DNA of 64,000 nucleotides from Pollutimonas thiosulfatoxidans (GTDB taxonomy: Bacteria; Pseudomonadota; Gammaproteobacteria; Burkholderiales; Burkholderiaceae_B). The stretch lies in NCBI RefSeq assembly GCF_004022565.1, contig NZ_CP022987.1, forward strand, positions 868,001-932,000, in the 5' to 3' direction. The translations under genes and the position numbers were made by a program. The notes beneath the pieces were generated by a model. It had not been told where the DNA came from. It worked only from the letters and a program-made list of their open reading frames with translations, and did not search any database. Below are positions 8,330 to 17,241 of the stretch, in pieces (position 1 is the first letter of the stretch; each line of letters begins with the position of its first letter).

Positions 8330-9271
8330 ATGGACGCAGCAAGCAAGACCGAAGAGGCCGCTGTACGGCAGCGGCTCGACAGCTGGATAGCCGCATTTCT
8401 GGCCAAGGATACCGATGCCATCATGGCGCACTACGCAACGGATGTCGTAGCCTACGACGCCATACAGCAACTGCAATTCAAGGGCAAGGAAGCCTACCGC
8501 AAGCATTGGGAGGCCTGCATGCAGATGTGCCAGGGGCCAGGCATGTTCGAGGTCAAGGAGGCCGCCACGCATGCGGTGCAGGACTTAGCTGTCGTGCACG
8601 CCTTGGTCTATTGCGGCGGTACCGACGATGCAGGCCAAACCCAGGGCGCCTGGATGCGCATGACCACCACTTATCGGCAGATCGGCGGCGAGTGGCTGAT
8701 CGTGCACGAACACTTCTCGGCGCCGTTCGATATGCAGACCGGCAAGGCCTTGTTCGACATAGCACCCGACAATCAGCAGAAGACGCGCGCTATTCCTTTG
8801 GGCATGAGTGCCGTGACGCCCCATCTGGTTTGCGACGGCGCAAGCGATGCCATCGCGTTCTACCAGAAGGCTTTCGGTGCCCAGGAAGAGGGCAGGATGG
8901 ACATGCCTGACGGCAAGCTGGCGCACGCCAGCATACGGATAGGCGGGGCGGCCATCATGCTGGTGGACGAGTTTCCGCAGTGGGGTTCATTCAGCCCAAA
9001 AACGCTCAAGGGCACGCCGGTTACCGTTCATTTGTATGTGCAGGATGCCGATGCGGCCATGAAGAAGGCCGTAGAAGCCGGAGCGAGGGAGATCATGGCC
9101 GTGCAGGAAATGTTCTGGGGCGATCGCTATGGGGTGCTGGAAGATCCTTACGGCCACCGTTGGTCGGTCGCCACGCACGTGCGCGACCTGACGCCGGAGC
9201 AAATCAAGGAAGGCGCCATGCAAATGATGCAGGATCAGCCCGGGTGCACGGATCAGCAGAAAGCACAGTAA
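8330..9271 (+). CDS. Fusion of SnoaL/ketosteroid-isomerase-like and PhnB-type glyoxalase domains
   Basis: The 313-residue protein has two modules. Residues about 8-140 form a SnoaL-like cone domain (SWIAAFLAKDTDAIMAHYA, MTTTYRQIGGEWLIVHEH). Residues about 160-285 form a PhnB-like vicinal oxygen chelate domain, starting VTPHLVCDGASDAIAFYQKA and ending LEDPYGHRWSVATHVRDL. Both are small-molecule binding folds, usually separate proteins. The ATG at 8330 follows a good GAGGAG site; a GTG at 8288 in frame is less likely because it would overlap the putative operator region. Function is unknown; control by the divergent HxlR protein is likely. Confidence 0.8.
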   Translation: MDAASKTEEAAVRQRLDSWIAAFLAKDTDAIMAHYATDVVAYDAIQQLQFKGKEAYRKHWEACMQMCQGPGMFEVKEAATHAVQDLAVVHALVYCGGTDDAGQTQGAWMRMTTTYRQIGGEWLIVHEHFSAPFDMQTGKALFDIAPDNQQKTRAIPLGMSAVTPHLVCDGASDAIAFYQKAFGAQEEGRMDMPDGKLAHASIRIGGAAIMLVDEFPQWGSFSPKTLKGTPVTVHLYVQDADAAMKKAVEAGAREIMAVQEMFWGDRYGVLEDPYGHRWSVATHVRDLTPEQIKEGAMQMMQDQPGCTDQQKAQ

Positions 9272-9315
9272 AGCCGGGCGGCTGCCCGTAGGTTGCGGCT
9301 AAGCGATAATGGCGC

Positions 9316-10286
9316 ATGACTCGTACTTCTCAACGCCTTGCCGCCTATGGCTGCCTGGCGCTCAGCATGTCCCTGGTCGGCGCCTATGTGGCGCTGACCA
9401 AACCTCTGGCCGTGGTGCTGCCTGTATTCCTGCTGGGCTGGCTGCGTTTTGGCATAGGCGGCGTCGCCATGCTGCGTTGGCTGCGCAAGCCGGCAAGCGA
9501 ACAACCCTTGTCGGCGCGCAGCCGCGTGCTGATTTTCCTGGAATCGTTTTTAGGCAACTTTCTCTTTACGCTGTGCATGATCACCGGCGTGAGCATGACC
9601 AGTGCCGTGTCGGCCGGGGTGATCATGTCTTTCATCCCCGCGATGGTGGCCTTGATGAGCTGGATCTTCCTGAAGGAAGAGATAGGACCGCGAGTCTGGG
9701 CCGCCGTGGCTTGCGGGGCACTGGGCATAGGCTTGCTGTCGCTGGCGCAGGTGGACCCCAGCGCCAGCCAGGCGGCCCTTGAGGCGACCGAGGGGGATCA
9801 GCCCGCGCATGGCTGGGTAATCTGTTGCTGTTCGGGGCGGTTATTTGCGAGGGAGCCTATGCCGTCATTGGCAAGAAGCTGACACGGGTGCTTAGCCCCA
9901 AGCGCATCAGCGCCATCATCAATCTCTGGGGCTTTGTGTTGATGACTCCGTTTGGCTTGTATATTGCCCTGGATTTCGATTTTTCGAGCGTTGGGGCCGA
10001 TATGTGGCTGCTGCTGGTCTTCTATGCCTTGGCGGCCAGCGTCTGGACCGTGTGGCTGTGGATGACGGGATTGAAGTCGGTACCGGCGTCGCGTGCCGGC
10101 GTCTTTACCGTGATGCTGCCCATCAGCGCTGCGCTGGTGGGGGTGCTGGTGCTCGGTGAGTCGTTGACCGGCACCCAACTGGTCGCTTTTGCCATCGCCC
10201 TGGCCGGGCTACTGCTGGCCACGCTTCCGGCCGGGCGGCGCGGCGAAACGTCAGACGCTATTCGGGCGCGCAGGCGTACTCGATGA
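9316..10286 (+). pseudogene. EamA/DMT transporter, frameshifted
   Basis: Two frames make one EamA exporter. The first (9316-9882) carries the N-terminal repeat (SLVGAYVALTKPLAVVLPVF, ITGVSMTSAVSAGVIM). The homology then moves into the frame that ends at 10286 (LLLFGAVICEGAYAVIGKK, then PASRAGVFTVMLPISAALVG). The shift is near GGCTGGG at 9811-9817, where one additional G would restore reading from HGW into GNLLLFG. The repaired protein would be about 320 residues. As with the SNF gene, a single base is missing from a G run, so a sequencing error is possible. The gene end overlaps convergent recJ by 29 bp. Confidence 0.8.
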
Positions 10287-11979
10287 TCAGTTGCGCGGTC
10301 ACCATGCCATTCCAGACGTTCTGGTCCAGCCGATAAGCCGCATCGATGTACTCGGGCAGGGCGTCCGCGTGGTTGAACCAGATGGCGTCGAAGCGTTGGT
10401 GTCCGCGCTCCAGATTCAGCTTCAGGTGTTTTTCTTTCAGCAGTCGTTGCTGACGAACACGGAAAGTATCCCTGAAAATAGGGGCTGGGAAGCCAGCGCC
10501 CCAGACTTGCTGTTGCAGCAGTCCGGCCACGTCGGCATTGGCATAACCGCTTTCCAACGAACCGTCGGTCTCGATGATGGGATCGAAACTGGCCCGTCCG
10601 CATAACTCTTTTACCGCAGCGTCGAAACCTTCCAGGAAAACCTCATAGGCGTCTTCGCGCAGCGTCAGCCCGGCCGCCATCGCGTGCCCGCCAAACTTCA
10701 GGATAATGCCGGGGTGGCGTTTGGAGACCAGGTCGAGCACATCGCGCAGATGTACGTCCGGAATCGAGCGTCCCGACCCCCGCAGTTCGCCGGCATCCGA
10801 GCGGGCAAAGGCCAGCGTGGGACGCCAATAGGTTTCCTTCAGCCTTGATGCCACCAAACCGACCACGCCCTGGTGCCATTCGGGATGGTAAACGCAGACG
10901 GTTGCGCCGATAGTGGGGCTGGCCGCCTCCATGGCCGCCAGCGCTTCCTCGCGCATGGTGGCCTCGATCCCACGGCGTTGTTGGTTCATCGAGTCCAGCT
11001 CGCGGGCCAATTGCAGAGCTAGTGCCTCGTCGTCGGTGGTAAGGCAGTTGATGCCTATGCTCATGTCGGCCAAGCGCCCCGCAGCGTTGATGCGGGGGCC
11101 CAGCGCAAAACCCAGGTCGAATCCACTGGCCAGTCGCGGTTCGCGCCCGGCGACGGCAAAGAGGGCGCGCAGCCCGGCCTGCATCCGTCCGCTGCGCATC
11201 TTTTGCAAGCCTTGCGTCACCAGCAGACGGTTATTGGCGTCCAGCTTGACGACATCGGCGACGGTGCCCAATGCGACCAGATCGGCAAGTTGATCCAGCC
11301 GCGGCCCGCCGTCCGCGGGGTAGACGCCGCGTTGGCGAAACTCTGCCCGCAGTGCCAGCATCAGGTAAAAAATAACGCCCACGCCGGCCAGGTTCTTGGA
11401 GGGAAACCCACAGCCTGCCTGGTTGGGGTTGACGATGGCCAGGGCGCGGGGCAACACCTCGCCCGGCAAGTGGTGGTCGGTAATCAATACGTCGATGCCG
11501 GCCGCGTTTGCGGCCTCTACGCCATCCACGCTGGCAATGCCGTTGTCCACCGTAATCAGTAAGTCGGGCCGGCCCGCATGGTGCTGCACGGCCAGATCGA
11601 CCACCGCAGGCGAGAGGCCGTAGCCGGTCTCGAAGCGGTTGGGCACCAGAAAGTCGACGATCGCACCCATGCTGCGCAGCGCGCGCAGACCCACCGCGCA
11701 GGCGGTGGCGCCATCGCAGTCGTAATCGGCCACGATCAACAGGCGCTTGCCGGCCTGGATCGCGTCGGCGAGCAGCGCGGCGGCGACTTGTACGTGGGTT
11801 AGCTGGCCCGGTGGGATCATGGCTGACCACACCAATTTCGTTTCGCTGGGGTGGCACACCCCGCGCGCGGCCCAAAGGCGGGATAGCAAGGGGTGTATGC
11901 CGGCCGCCTCAAGAATACGGGCGGCTTCGAAGTTTGCCGGCCGTGTGCTTAGTTTGGGGATGACCACCAGTTGCTCCAT
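10258..11979 (-). CDS. recJ: Single-stranded-DNA-specific exonuclease RecJ
   Basis: RecJ degrades single-stranded DNA 5'-3' in RecF-pathway recombination, mismatch repair and base-excision repair. The 573-residue product has the DHH-superfamily motifs VADYDCDGATA (motif I) and TDHHLPGE (motif III, the DHH), a DHHA1 domain with GGHAMAAG, and the C-terminal OB region. The ATG at 11979 (MEQLVVIPKL) gives the usual length; upstream in-frame ATGs at 12012 and 12132 lie inside the previous gene and add no homology. It overlaps the RpfE-family gene by 31 bp, so the two are probably co-transcribed. Confidence 0.92.
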   Translation of the reverse strand: MEQLVVIPKLSTRPANFEAARILEAAGIHPLLSRLWAARGVCHPSETKLVWSAMIPPGQLTHVQVAAALLADAIQAGKRLLIVADYDCDGATACAVGLRALRSMGAIVDFLVPNRFETGYGLSPAVVDLAVQHHAGRPDLLITVDNGIASVDGVEAANAAGIDVLITDHHLPGEVLPRALAIVNPNQAGCGFPSKNLAGVGVIFYLMLALRAEFRQRGVYPADGGPRLDQLADLVALGTVADVVKLDANNRLLVTQGLQKMRSGRMQAGLRALFAVAGREPRLASGFDLGFALGPRINAAGRLADMSIGINCLTTDDEALALQLARELDSMNQQRRGIEATMREEALAAMEAASPTIGATVCVYHPEWHQGVVGLVASRLKETYWRPTLAFARSDAGELRGSGRSIPDVHLRDVLDLVSKRHPGIILKFGGHAMAAGLTLREDAYEVFLEGFDAAVKELCGRASFDPIIETDGSLESGYANADVAGLLQQQVWGAGFPAPIFRDTFRVRQQRLLKEKHLKLNLERGHQRFDAIWFNHADALPEYIDAAYRLDQNVWNGMVTAQLIIEYACAPE

Positions 11980-12896
11980 GCGTTGCGGCTGACAGGCAGC
12001 CATTGTCTCCATCGTGCCGGCTTGCTCAATTGCACGATGCGGTCGCTTCCCGTCAGTATCAGTTCCGGCATCGGCTGGCCGGACAGCGGCCGGAAAACGC
12101 GTGCTTCCAGATCCTTTAGCGCAGCCAGCCATCCGCCCCAGTCGTGCGTCGTGCTGTAAGCCAGCAGTTGAGCATGCACTTGCGTATCAGGGTCGGGGGC
12201 TGCGGGGGTCAACTGATCGGGACGTGCGCCGCCAAACAGCCAGAGACTATTCACGGGCATCTGCCCCAGTTCGTATCGCGCCTGATTTGCCGGGTGATCG
12301 AACCATAGCATCTGTACCTCGTTGACCAGGCGGCGCCAGGGGCGGTCTTCCAGGCCTTGAGGCCACCAATCGTTGACCGATGTCAGGCTGACGAGGACGG
12401 GGCTGGCCACCACGGGGCTGTAACCATCGGGAAGATCGATGCGCCAGTGCTGCAAACTGCTGCGATGCAAGCCGAAGCCCACCTCCGCAAACAGCGGTTC
12501 GGCGGATTCGAACAAGGCTACACTCTGCTCAGGCGTGATGGCCAGGTCGGCCGCCGGCAACAGTGCGGCGCCGTCGCGCGATGGCGATACATGCACCAGT
12601 TCGACCATCCACACGGCTTGTTCCGGCGGCACGTTGGCGCGCTCTGCGGTATCGTGCAAGCGTAAAGGGCCCAGGCCTGTGGCAAAATTCTGGCCAGGTT
12701 CGGGCTGAAAGCCCTGCTCGCGCAGTTGCCAGGTTTCGTAGGGTGTGCAGCCTGTTTGCGCCGGGTCGGCGGGTGTGCTGCGGGCGCGGCCCAGTTCCAG
12801 CCAGCGCGCCAGGGTAGGCGCGTTCTCGTGCAGATAAGAGGTCAGTTCGCCAGCCTCGCGCGGGTCAGGCAAGGCGCCAGGTAGTACGATTCGCAT
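11949..12896 (-). CDS. RpfE/COG4255-family protein of unknown function
   Basis: A 315-residue soluble protein beginning MRIVLPGALPDPREAGEL. It matches my recollection of the RpfE-like family, whose Xanthomonas member lies beside recJ in the rpf cluster; related genes are sometimes annotated as phosphoglycerate mutase-like. Recognisable stretches are TPYETWQLREQGF and MPVNSLWLFGGARP. The VNSLWLFGGG-type motif is conserved in the family, but no activity is established. Its 31-bp overlap with recJ suggests translational coupling. Confidence 0.65.
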   Translation of the reverse strand: MRIVLPGALPDPREAGELTSYLHENAPTLARWLELGRARSTPADPAQTGCTPYETWQLREQGFQPEPGQNFATGLGPLRLHDTAERANVPPEQAVWMVELVHVSPSRDGAALLPAADLAITPEQSVALFESAEPLFAEVGFGLHRSSLQHWRIDLPDGYSPVVASPVLVSLTSVNDWWPQGLEDRPWRRLVNEVQMLWFDHPANQARYELGQMPVNSLWLFGGARPDQLTPAAPDPDTQVHAQLLAYSTTHDWGGWLAALKDLEARVFRPLSGQPMPELILTGSDRIVQLSKPARWRQWLPVSRNAWSNWWSSPN

Positions 12897-12936
12897 TTCC
12901 GAATTGTAGTGTTAACGGATAACGGTGGCTTGAACG

Positions 12937-14208
12937 ATGTCTTATGAATTGTGGATAGGGGCCCGATACGCCGGCCTGGCGCGATCCCGGCGACGTACGG
13001 GCGGGGGCGACCGCTTCGTTTCCTTCATTGCAGCCAGCTCCATGGCGGGCATCGCCCTGGGTGTGGCGGCGCTGATTATCGTGCTGTCCGTGATGAATGG
13101 TTTCCAGACCCAGGTGCGCGACCGCATGTTGTCGGTATTGCCGCATGTCGAGCTTTATGTGCAAGGCATGGCGCCAGAGCAGGTGCTGGCCGAATGGGAG
13201 CAGATTGCCGCGATCGCCAAGGAGAATTCCCAGGTTAGCGGTGCCGCGCCTTTCGTGGCAGCACAAGGCATGATTGTTCGGGGCGATGCGCTGACCGGTG
13301 TGCAGGTGCGCGGTGTCGACCCAGGTCGCGAGGACGCCGTGTCCGACGTAAGCGGCCAGATGATAGCGGGGCAGCTCGACGCGCTGAAGCCTGGCAGCTA
13401 TGACATCGTTTTGGGCAACCAGGTGGCTGGCATGCTGGGCGTGACTACCGGGGACACCGTTATGGTGTTGGCGCCGCAGGGGTCGATCTCACCGGCCGGT
13501 TTTGCGCCGCGCATGCGCCAGTTCACCGTCAGCGGCATCTTTTCTTCTGGCTACTACGAGTTCGACGCCTCGCTGGCTTTCATCAACTTTGAAGATGCCG
13601 CCAAGGTGTTCCGCGATAGCGGCAGCAGCGGCGTCAGACTGCGCATCCAGGACATGCAGCAGGCGCCCCGGGTCGCCCATGAACTGCGGCAGGATTTACC
13701 GTCCGTCGTGCAGGCTCGCGACTGGACCGAGAATAACCGCACCTGGTTTGCCGCCGTCCAGACCGAGAAACGCATGATGTTCCTGATTCTGGCGCTTATC
13801 GTGGCTGTGGCTGCTTTCAATTTGCTGTCGTCGCTGGTGATGGCCGTGAAGGACAAGCGGTCGGATATCGCCATACTGCGCACCCTGGGTGCCACCCCGC
13901 GTGAAGTCGCCCGTATTTTCCTGGTGCAGGGCTCCTTGATAGGCGTCGTGGGAACCCTGGTGGGCGTGGGCCTGGGCATGCTGGTCGCCTATAACATTGA
14001 TGTCATTGTTCCTTTCATTGAACGGCTGATGGGTGTGCAGTTCCTGCCCCAGCAAATTTATTTCATCAGCGAGCTGCCATCCAACCCCCAGATGGACGAC
14101 ATCATCATCATTGCCGCCACGTCGTTGATCCTGTCGCTGTTGGCGACTTTGTATCCCAGCTGGCGCGCGTCCAGTCTGCAACCGGCACAGGTACTGCGCC
14201 ATGATTGA
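12937..14208 (+). CDS. lolC: Lipoprotein-releasing system permease LolC/LolE
   Basis: The 423-residue inner-membrane subunit works with LolD to extract outer-membrane lipoproteins and pass them to LolA. It has one N-terminal helix (SMAGIALGVAALIIVLSVMN), a periplasmic domain of about 200 residues and three C-terminal helices in the FtsX/MacB-like domain. The family signature NGFQTQVRDRML and the cytoplasmic KRSDIAILRTLGATPREV are visible. No second permease gene follows, so it may work as a homodimer (LolF-like) or with a distant partner. It overlaps lolD by 8 bp. Confidence 0.92.
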   Translation: MSYELWIGARYAGLARSRRRTGGGDRFVSFIAASSMAGIALGVAALIIVLSVMNGFQTQVRDRMLSVLPHVELYVQGMAPEQVLAEWEQIAAIAKENSQVSGAAPFVAAQGMIVRGDALTGVQVRGVDPGREDAVSDVSGQMIAGQLDALKPGSYDIVLGNQVAGMLGVTTGDTVMVLAPQGSISPAGFAPRMRQFTVSGIFSSGYYEFDASLAFINFEDAAKVFRDSGSSGVRLRIQDMQQAPRVAHELRQDLPSVVQARDWTENNRTWFAAVQTEKRMMFLILALIVAVAAFNLLSSLVMAVKDKRSDIAILRTLGATPREVARIFLVQGSLIGVVGTLVGVGLGMLVAYNIDVIVPFIERLMGVQFLPQQIYFISELPSNPQMDDIIIIAATSLILSLLATLYPSWRASSLQPAQVLRHD

Positions 14209-14917
14209 TACCCAAGTAAAGCATGCGCTGTCGGCGCGTAACCTGGTCAAGACCTATCAGGAAGGCGGGCAGGAAATCCGCGTGCTGCGCGATGTCAGCC
14301 TGCATGTGGACCAGGGCGAGATGGTCGCCATTGTTGGCGCTTCGGGGTCGGGCAAGAGTACCTTGCTGCACACCCTGGGCTTGCTCGATCAGCCCACCTC
14401 CGGGACGGTATTTGTCGACGGCGTATCTTCCGAAGGCCTGTCCGAATCCAAGCGCAGCCAGTTGCGCAATCGCAGCCTGGGCTTCGTCTACCAGTTCCAT
14501 CATTTGCTGGCGGAGTTTTCGGCGCTTGATAACGTCGCCATGCCTTTGATTGTTCGGCGCGAGAACCGCAATCGGGCTCGCGAACGGGCCCAGGAAGTGC
14601 TGGAGCAAGTGGGGTTGGCACAGCGCATGGATCATTATCCCGGCCAGTTGTCGGGCGGCGAGCGTCAGCGTGTGGCGCTGGCCCGTGCCCTGGTTACCCG
14701 GCCCACATGCGTGCTGGCTGACGAGCCCACCGGAAATCTGGACCGCTATACCGCAGAGAGCATGTTTGACCTGCTGGTGCAGGTGAATCGCGACTTCGGT
14801 ACGGCTTTTGCTATCGTCACCCATGATCCGGCCCTGGCCGCGCTGGCGCATCGCCGCCTGTACATGGACAAGGGCCTGCTGGTCGACGCGGAAACACCTC
14901 CTTTGCCGCAGACTTAA
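14201..14917 (+). CDS. lolD: Lipoprotein-releasing system ATP-binding protein LolD
   Basis: The ATPase of the LolCDE complex, 238 residues. Walker A GASGSGKST (about 46-54), signature LSGGERQRVALARA, Walker B VLADEPTGNLD and the switch histidine in VTHDPAL are all present. The LolD-type motif LGFVYQFHHLLAEFSALDN around the Q-loop separates it from MacB and FtsE. It overlaps lolC and is followed after 34 bp by tatD. Confidence 0.93.
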   Translation: MIDTQVKHALSARNLVKTYQEGGQEIRVLRDVSLHVDQGEMVAIVGASGSGKSTLLHTLGLLDQPTSGTVFVDGVSSEGLSESKRSQLRNRSLGFVYQFHHLLAEFSALDNVAMPLIVRRENRNRARERAQEVLEQVGLAQRMDHYPGQLSGGERQRVALARALVTRPTCVLADEPTGNLDRYTAESMFDLLVQVNRDFGTAFAIVTHDPALAALAHRRLYMDKGLLVDAETPPLPQT

Positions 14918-14951
14918 GCTGCGCTTGTACGGGGCGCTAGCACGAGGACTT

Positions 14952-15770
14952 ATGCTGATAGACACCCATTGCCATCTGGACGCTGCCGAGTTTGATGCCG
15001 ACAGGCCAGCTGTGATTGGGCGGGCGGCGAACCAGGGCGTGGGGGCCATCATCATACCGGCCGTGGCGCGCAGTAATTTCGATGCGGTCTGCGACTTGGC
15101 GCATTCCTTCCCGGGCGGCGCCTATGCCTTGGGCATCCATCCCATCTGCGTACCGCAAGCCCAGCTGTCCGACTTGGACGCGCTGCAAGCTCGCATAGAG
15201 CAGGCGCTGGACGATCCGCGCTTTGTTGCCATCGGCGAGATCGGCTTGGATTATTTCATCCCGGCGCTCAAAGAGCCGGCCATGCGCGAGAAGCAGGAAG
15301 TCTTTTATGCTGCCCAGCTTGATCTGGCCCTGCGCTACCAACTGCCGCTATTGCTGCATGTGCGGCGCTCGCAAGATATTTTGTTGAAGCATTTGCGCCG
15401 CCGGGCACCCATAGGCGGGATAGCGCACGCCTTCAATGGCAGCTTCCAGCAGGCCGAGCAATTCATCGACCAGGGCTTCGCATTGGGCTTTGGTGGCGCC
15501 ATGACTTATACGCGGGCGCTGCAGATACGGCGCCTGGCCAGTCAGGTAGAGCTGGCGCATATAGTGCTAGAGACCGATGCCCCGGACATACCCCCGTCCT
15601 GGCTGGGCCGGCCTGGCGGACCGGTACCGCGCAACGAGCCTGGCGAGGTGGCGCGCATTGCCGATGCCTTGGGCGAATTGCGCGGCATCTCTCGGCAAGA
15701 GGTGGACCGCGCAACGGCTGCCAACGCCAGGCGGGTACTGCCGCGCCTGGCTGCTGCTATAACTGCTTAG
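14952..15770 (+). CDS. tatD: TatD-family metal-dependent DNase
   Basis: The 272-residue TIM-barrel hydrolase starts MLIDTHCHLD, supplying the two N-terminal metal-binding histidines. Further family motifs are YALGIHPIC, AIGEIGLDYF (metal-bridging Glu), LLLHVRRSQD (His), GIAHAFNGS and VLETDAPDI (Asp). TatD proteins are metal-dependent 3'-5' exonucleases and quality-control nucleases. The ATG at 14952 directly precedes the conserved start. It ends overlapping the stop of the convergent Bug receptor gene by 4 bp. Confidence 0.92.
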   Translation: MLIDTHCHLDAAEFDADRPAVIGRAANQGVGAIIIPAVARSNFDAVCDLAHSFPGGAYALGIHPICVPQAQLSDLDALQARIEQALDDPRFVAIGEIGLDYFIPALKEPAMREKQEVFYAAQLDLALRYQLPLLLHVRRSQDILLKHLRRRAPIGGIAHAFNGSFQQAEQFIDQGFALGFGGAMTYTRALQIRRLASQVELAHIVLETDAPDIPPSWLGRPGGPVPRNEPGEVARIADALGELRGISRQEVDRATAANARRVLPRLAAAITA

Positions 15771-16738
15771 TTGATCTTGAAGCCCGTCTTTTTTACGACT
15801 TCGGACCAGCGGCGTTGTTCGGACACCAGCAGGGATGACAGATCTTCGCGCGAAGATCCCACGATCACGAAGCCGCTGTCCTCCAGCACTTTCCGGACTT
15901 TTTCGGCCTGCAACGCTGCAATCGTTTTTTCGTTAAGTACGTTTAGCGCCGCGTCGGGAGTTCCTTTGGGAGCAAAGAATGCGAACCAGGCGCCGAAATC
16001 AACGTCGGGCATCCCCAGCTCTTTGAATGTAGGAACCTGGGACAGCATCTTGGCCCGCTCTGCGCCCGTGATTGCCAGCGCGCCCATTTTTCCGCCCGCC
16101 AACTGCGGTGCAGCCATGGACGTCGTGACGAAGGCCCCTTGTACCTGACCGCTCATGATGGCGGTGACGGCATCGCCGGTGGAGCGATAGTGGATGGGTA
16201 CGATCTTGAAGCCGCCAGCCTCGGCCAGCATCTCCGCCCCAAAGTGGCCGGGCGTGCCGGCGCCAAAGGTGGCGATGTTGAATTCGTCCGTGCTTTCTTT
16301 TGCAGCCTTTACGAATTCGGCCAGGGTTTTATAGGGAGAGTCGGCCGGCGTCACCAGAACGAAGTTCGTGCGTACCGCTTCGGTGATGGGCTCAAATTCT
16401 TCTATCGGTTTGTACGAAAGGTTGGCCGTAGTTTCAGGCGAAATGCTGATGGAGCCGACTTCGCCAAGAAGTATGTTGTAGCCGTTGGGTGTGCCGCGGG
16501 CAACGGAATACGCAGCGATCTGCCCACCGGCCCCCGCCTTGTTTTCCACGACTACGGGTTGACCCAGTTCCTGCGACATCTGATCGCCCACCGTCCTGGC
16601 GACGATGTCCGGGCCAGTACCTGCCGGGAACCCTACAGTCAGGCGTATGGGCTGTTCAGGAAAGGCGGCGAAGGCCGTGCTGGCCGCGAAGGATAGGGCG
16701 GCGGCGAATAGCACGCGGCTGATGGACTTGAGTTTCAT
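15767..16738 (-). CDS. Bug-family tripartite tricarboxylate transporter receptor
   Basis: A secreted periplasmic binding protein of 323 residues with signal peptide MKLKSISRVLFAAALSFAAS (cleavage near AFA-A). Family motifs are FPEQPIRLTVGFPAGTGPD, VVENKAGAGGQIA, GYNILLGEVG and FVLVTPADSPYKT. Bug proteins bind small carboxylates with two water-bridged loops and are strongly expanded in Alcaligenaceae. No TctA or TctB membrane subunits are adjacent. It is last in a set with a DUF3237 gene and an FAD monooxygenase, so an aromatic or related carboxylate ligand is plausible. Confidence 0.9.
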   Translation of the reverse strand: MKLKSISRVLFAAALSFAASTAFAAFPEQPIRLTVGFPAGTGPDIVARTVGDQMSQELGQPVVVENKAGAGGQIAAYSVARGTPNGYNILLGEVGSISISPETTANLSYKPIEEFEPITEAVRTNFVLVTPADSPYKTLAEFVKAAKESTDEFNIATFGAGTPGHFGAEMLAEAGGFKIVPIHYRSTGDAVTAIMSGQVQGAFVTTSMAAPQLAGGKMGALAITGAERAKMLSQVPTFKELGMPDVDFGAWFAFFAPKGTPDAALNVLNEKTIAALQAEKVRKVLEDSGFVIVGSSREDLSSLLVSEQRRWSEVVKKTGFKIN

Positions 16739-16770
16739 GTGGGAAGTCTCCAGGTTTATTGTGGGTAGTA

Positions 16771-17241
16771 CTAGCGGACGACAAAAAAGTTAAGTTCAAC
16801 GCGATCGGGATAGCGCGCACCGGTTCCAAGAAATAAGTGGGTGTTCAACCAAGCGAGCCTGGGTGCCGCCGTCTCGAATCGCGGGATGCTTCTGAAGTAG
16901 ATGCGCGCCGGGTCCACGGGCAGGCCCTGGGCCAACAAGCGGATGTCTTCCTGCGACCCGGTCCGGATGCCGGTGTTCTCGACATATATCTGTTCGCCTT
17001 GATCGGTTTCGATGACATAGCGTGCATGGATATCCGTATAGGTCGGCGAACTGATCAACTGGAAATCGGCGCCGCCCGGCAGAATACGTCCGTTGAATAC
17101 CGGCCCCGAAACCGTGCCGCCGGTAATCGGTATGACACGTCGGTTTCCAAATGGGGTCGCACCCACTTCCTGTGGCGCCGCGACCTCGACGGTAAGCGTT
17201 GCCAGATGCTCCACCGCAGGTGGTGTATGGATAGCCGTCAT
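16771..17241 (-). CDS. DUF3237 domain protein
   Basis: A 156-residue protein with the DUF3237 pattern: GNRRVIPITGGTVSGPVFNG, ILPGGADFQL, then DIHARYVIETDQGEQIYVEN, ending RVELNFFVV. The family forms a lipocalin-like beta barrel of unknown function, often found beside aromatic-compound catabolic genes. Its start overlaps the stop of the monooxygenase gene by 4 bp, which indicates translational coupling. Confidence 0.82.
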   Translation of the reverse strand: MTAIHTPPAVEHLATLTVEVAAPQEVGATPFGNRRVIPITGGTVSGPVFNGRILPGGADFQLISSPTYTDIHARYVIETDQGEQIYVENTGIRTGSQEDIRLLAQGLPVDPARIYFRSIPRFETAAPRLAWLNTHLFLGTGARYPDRVELNFFVVR

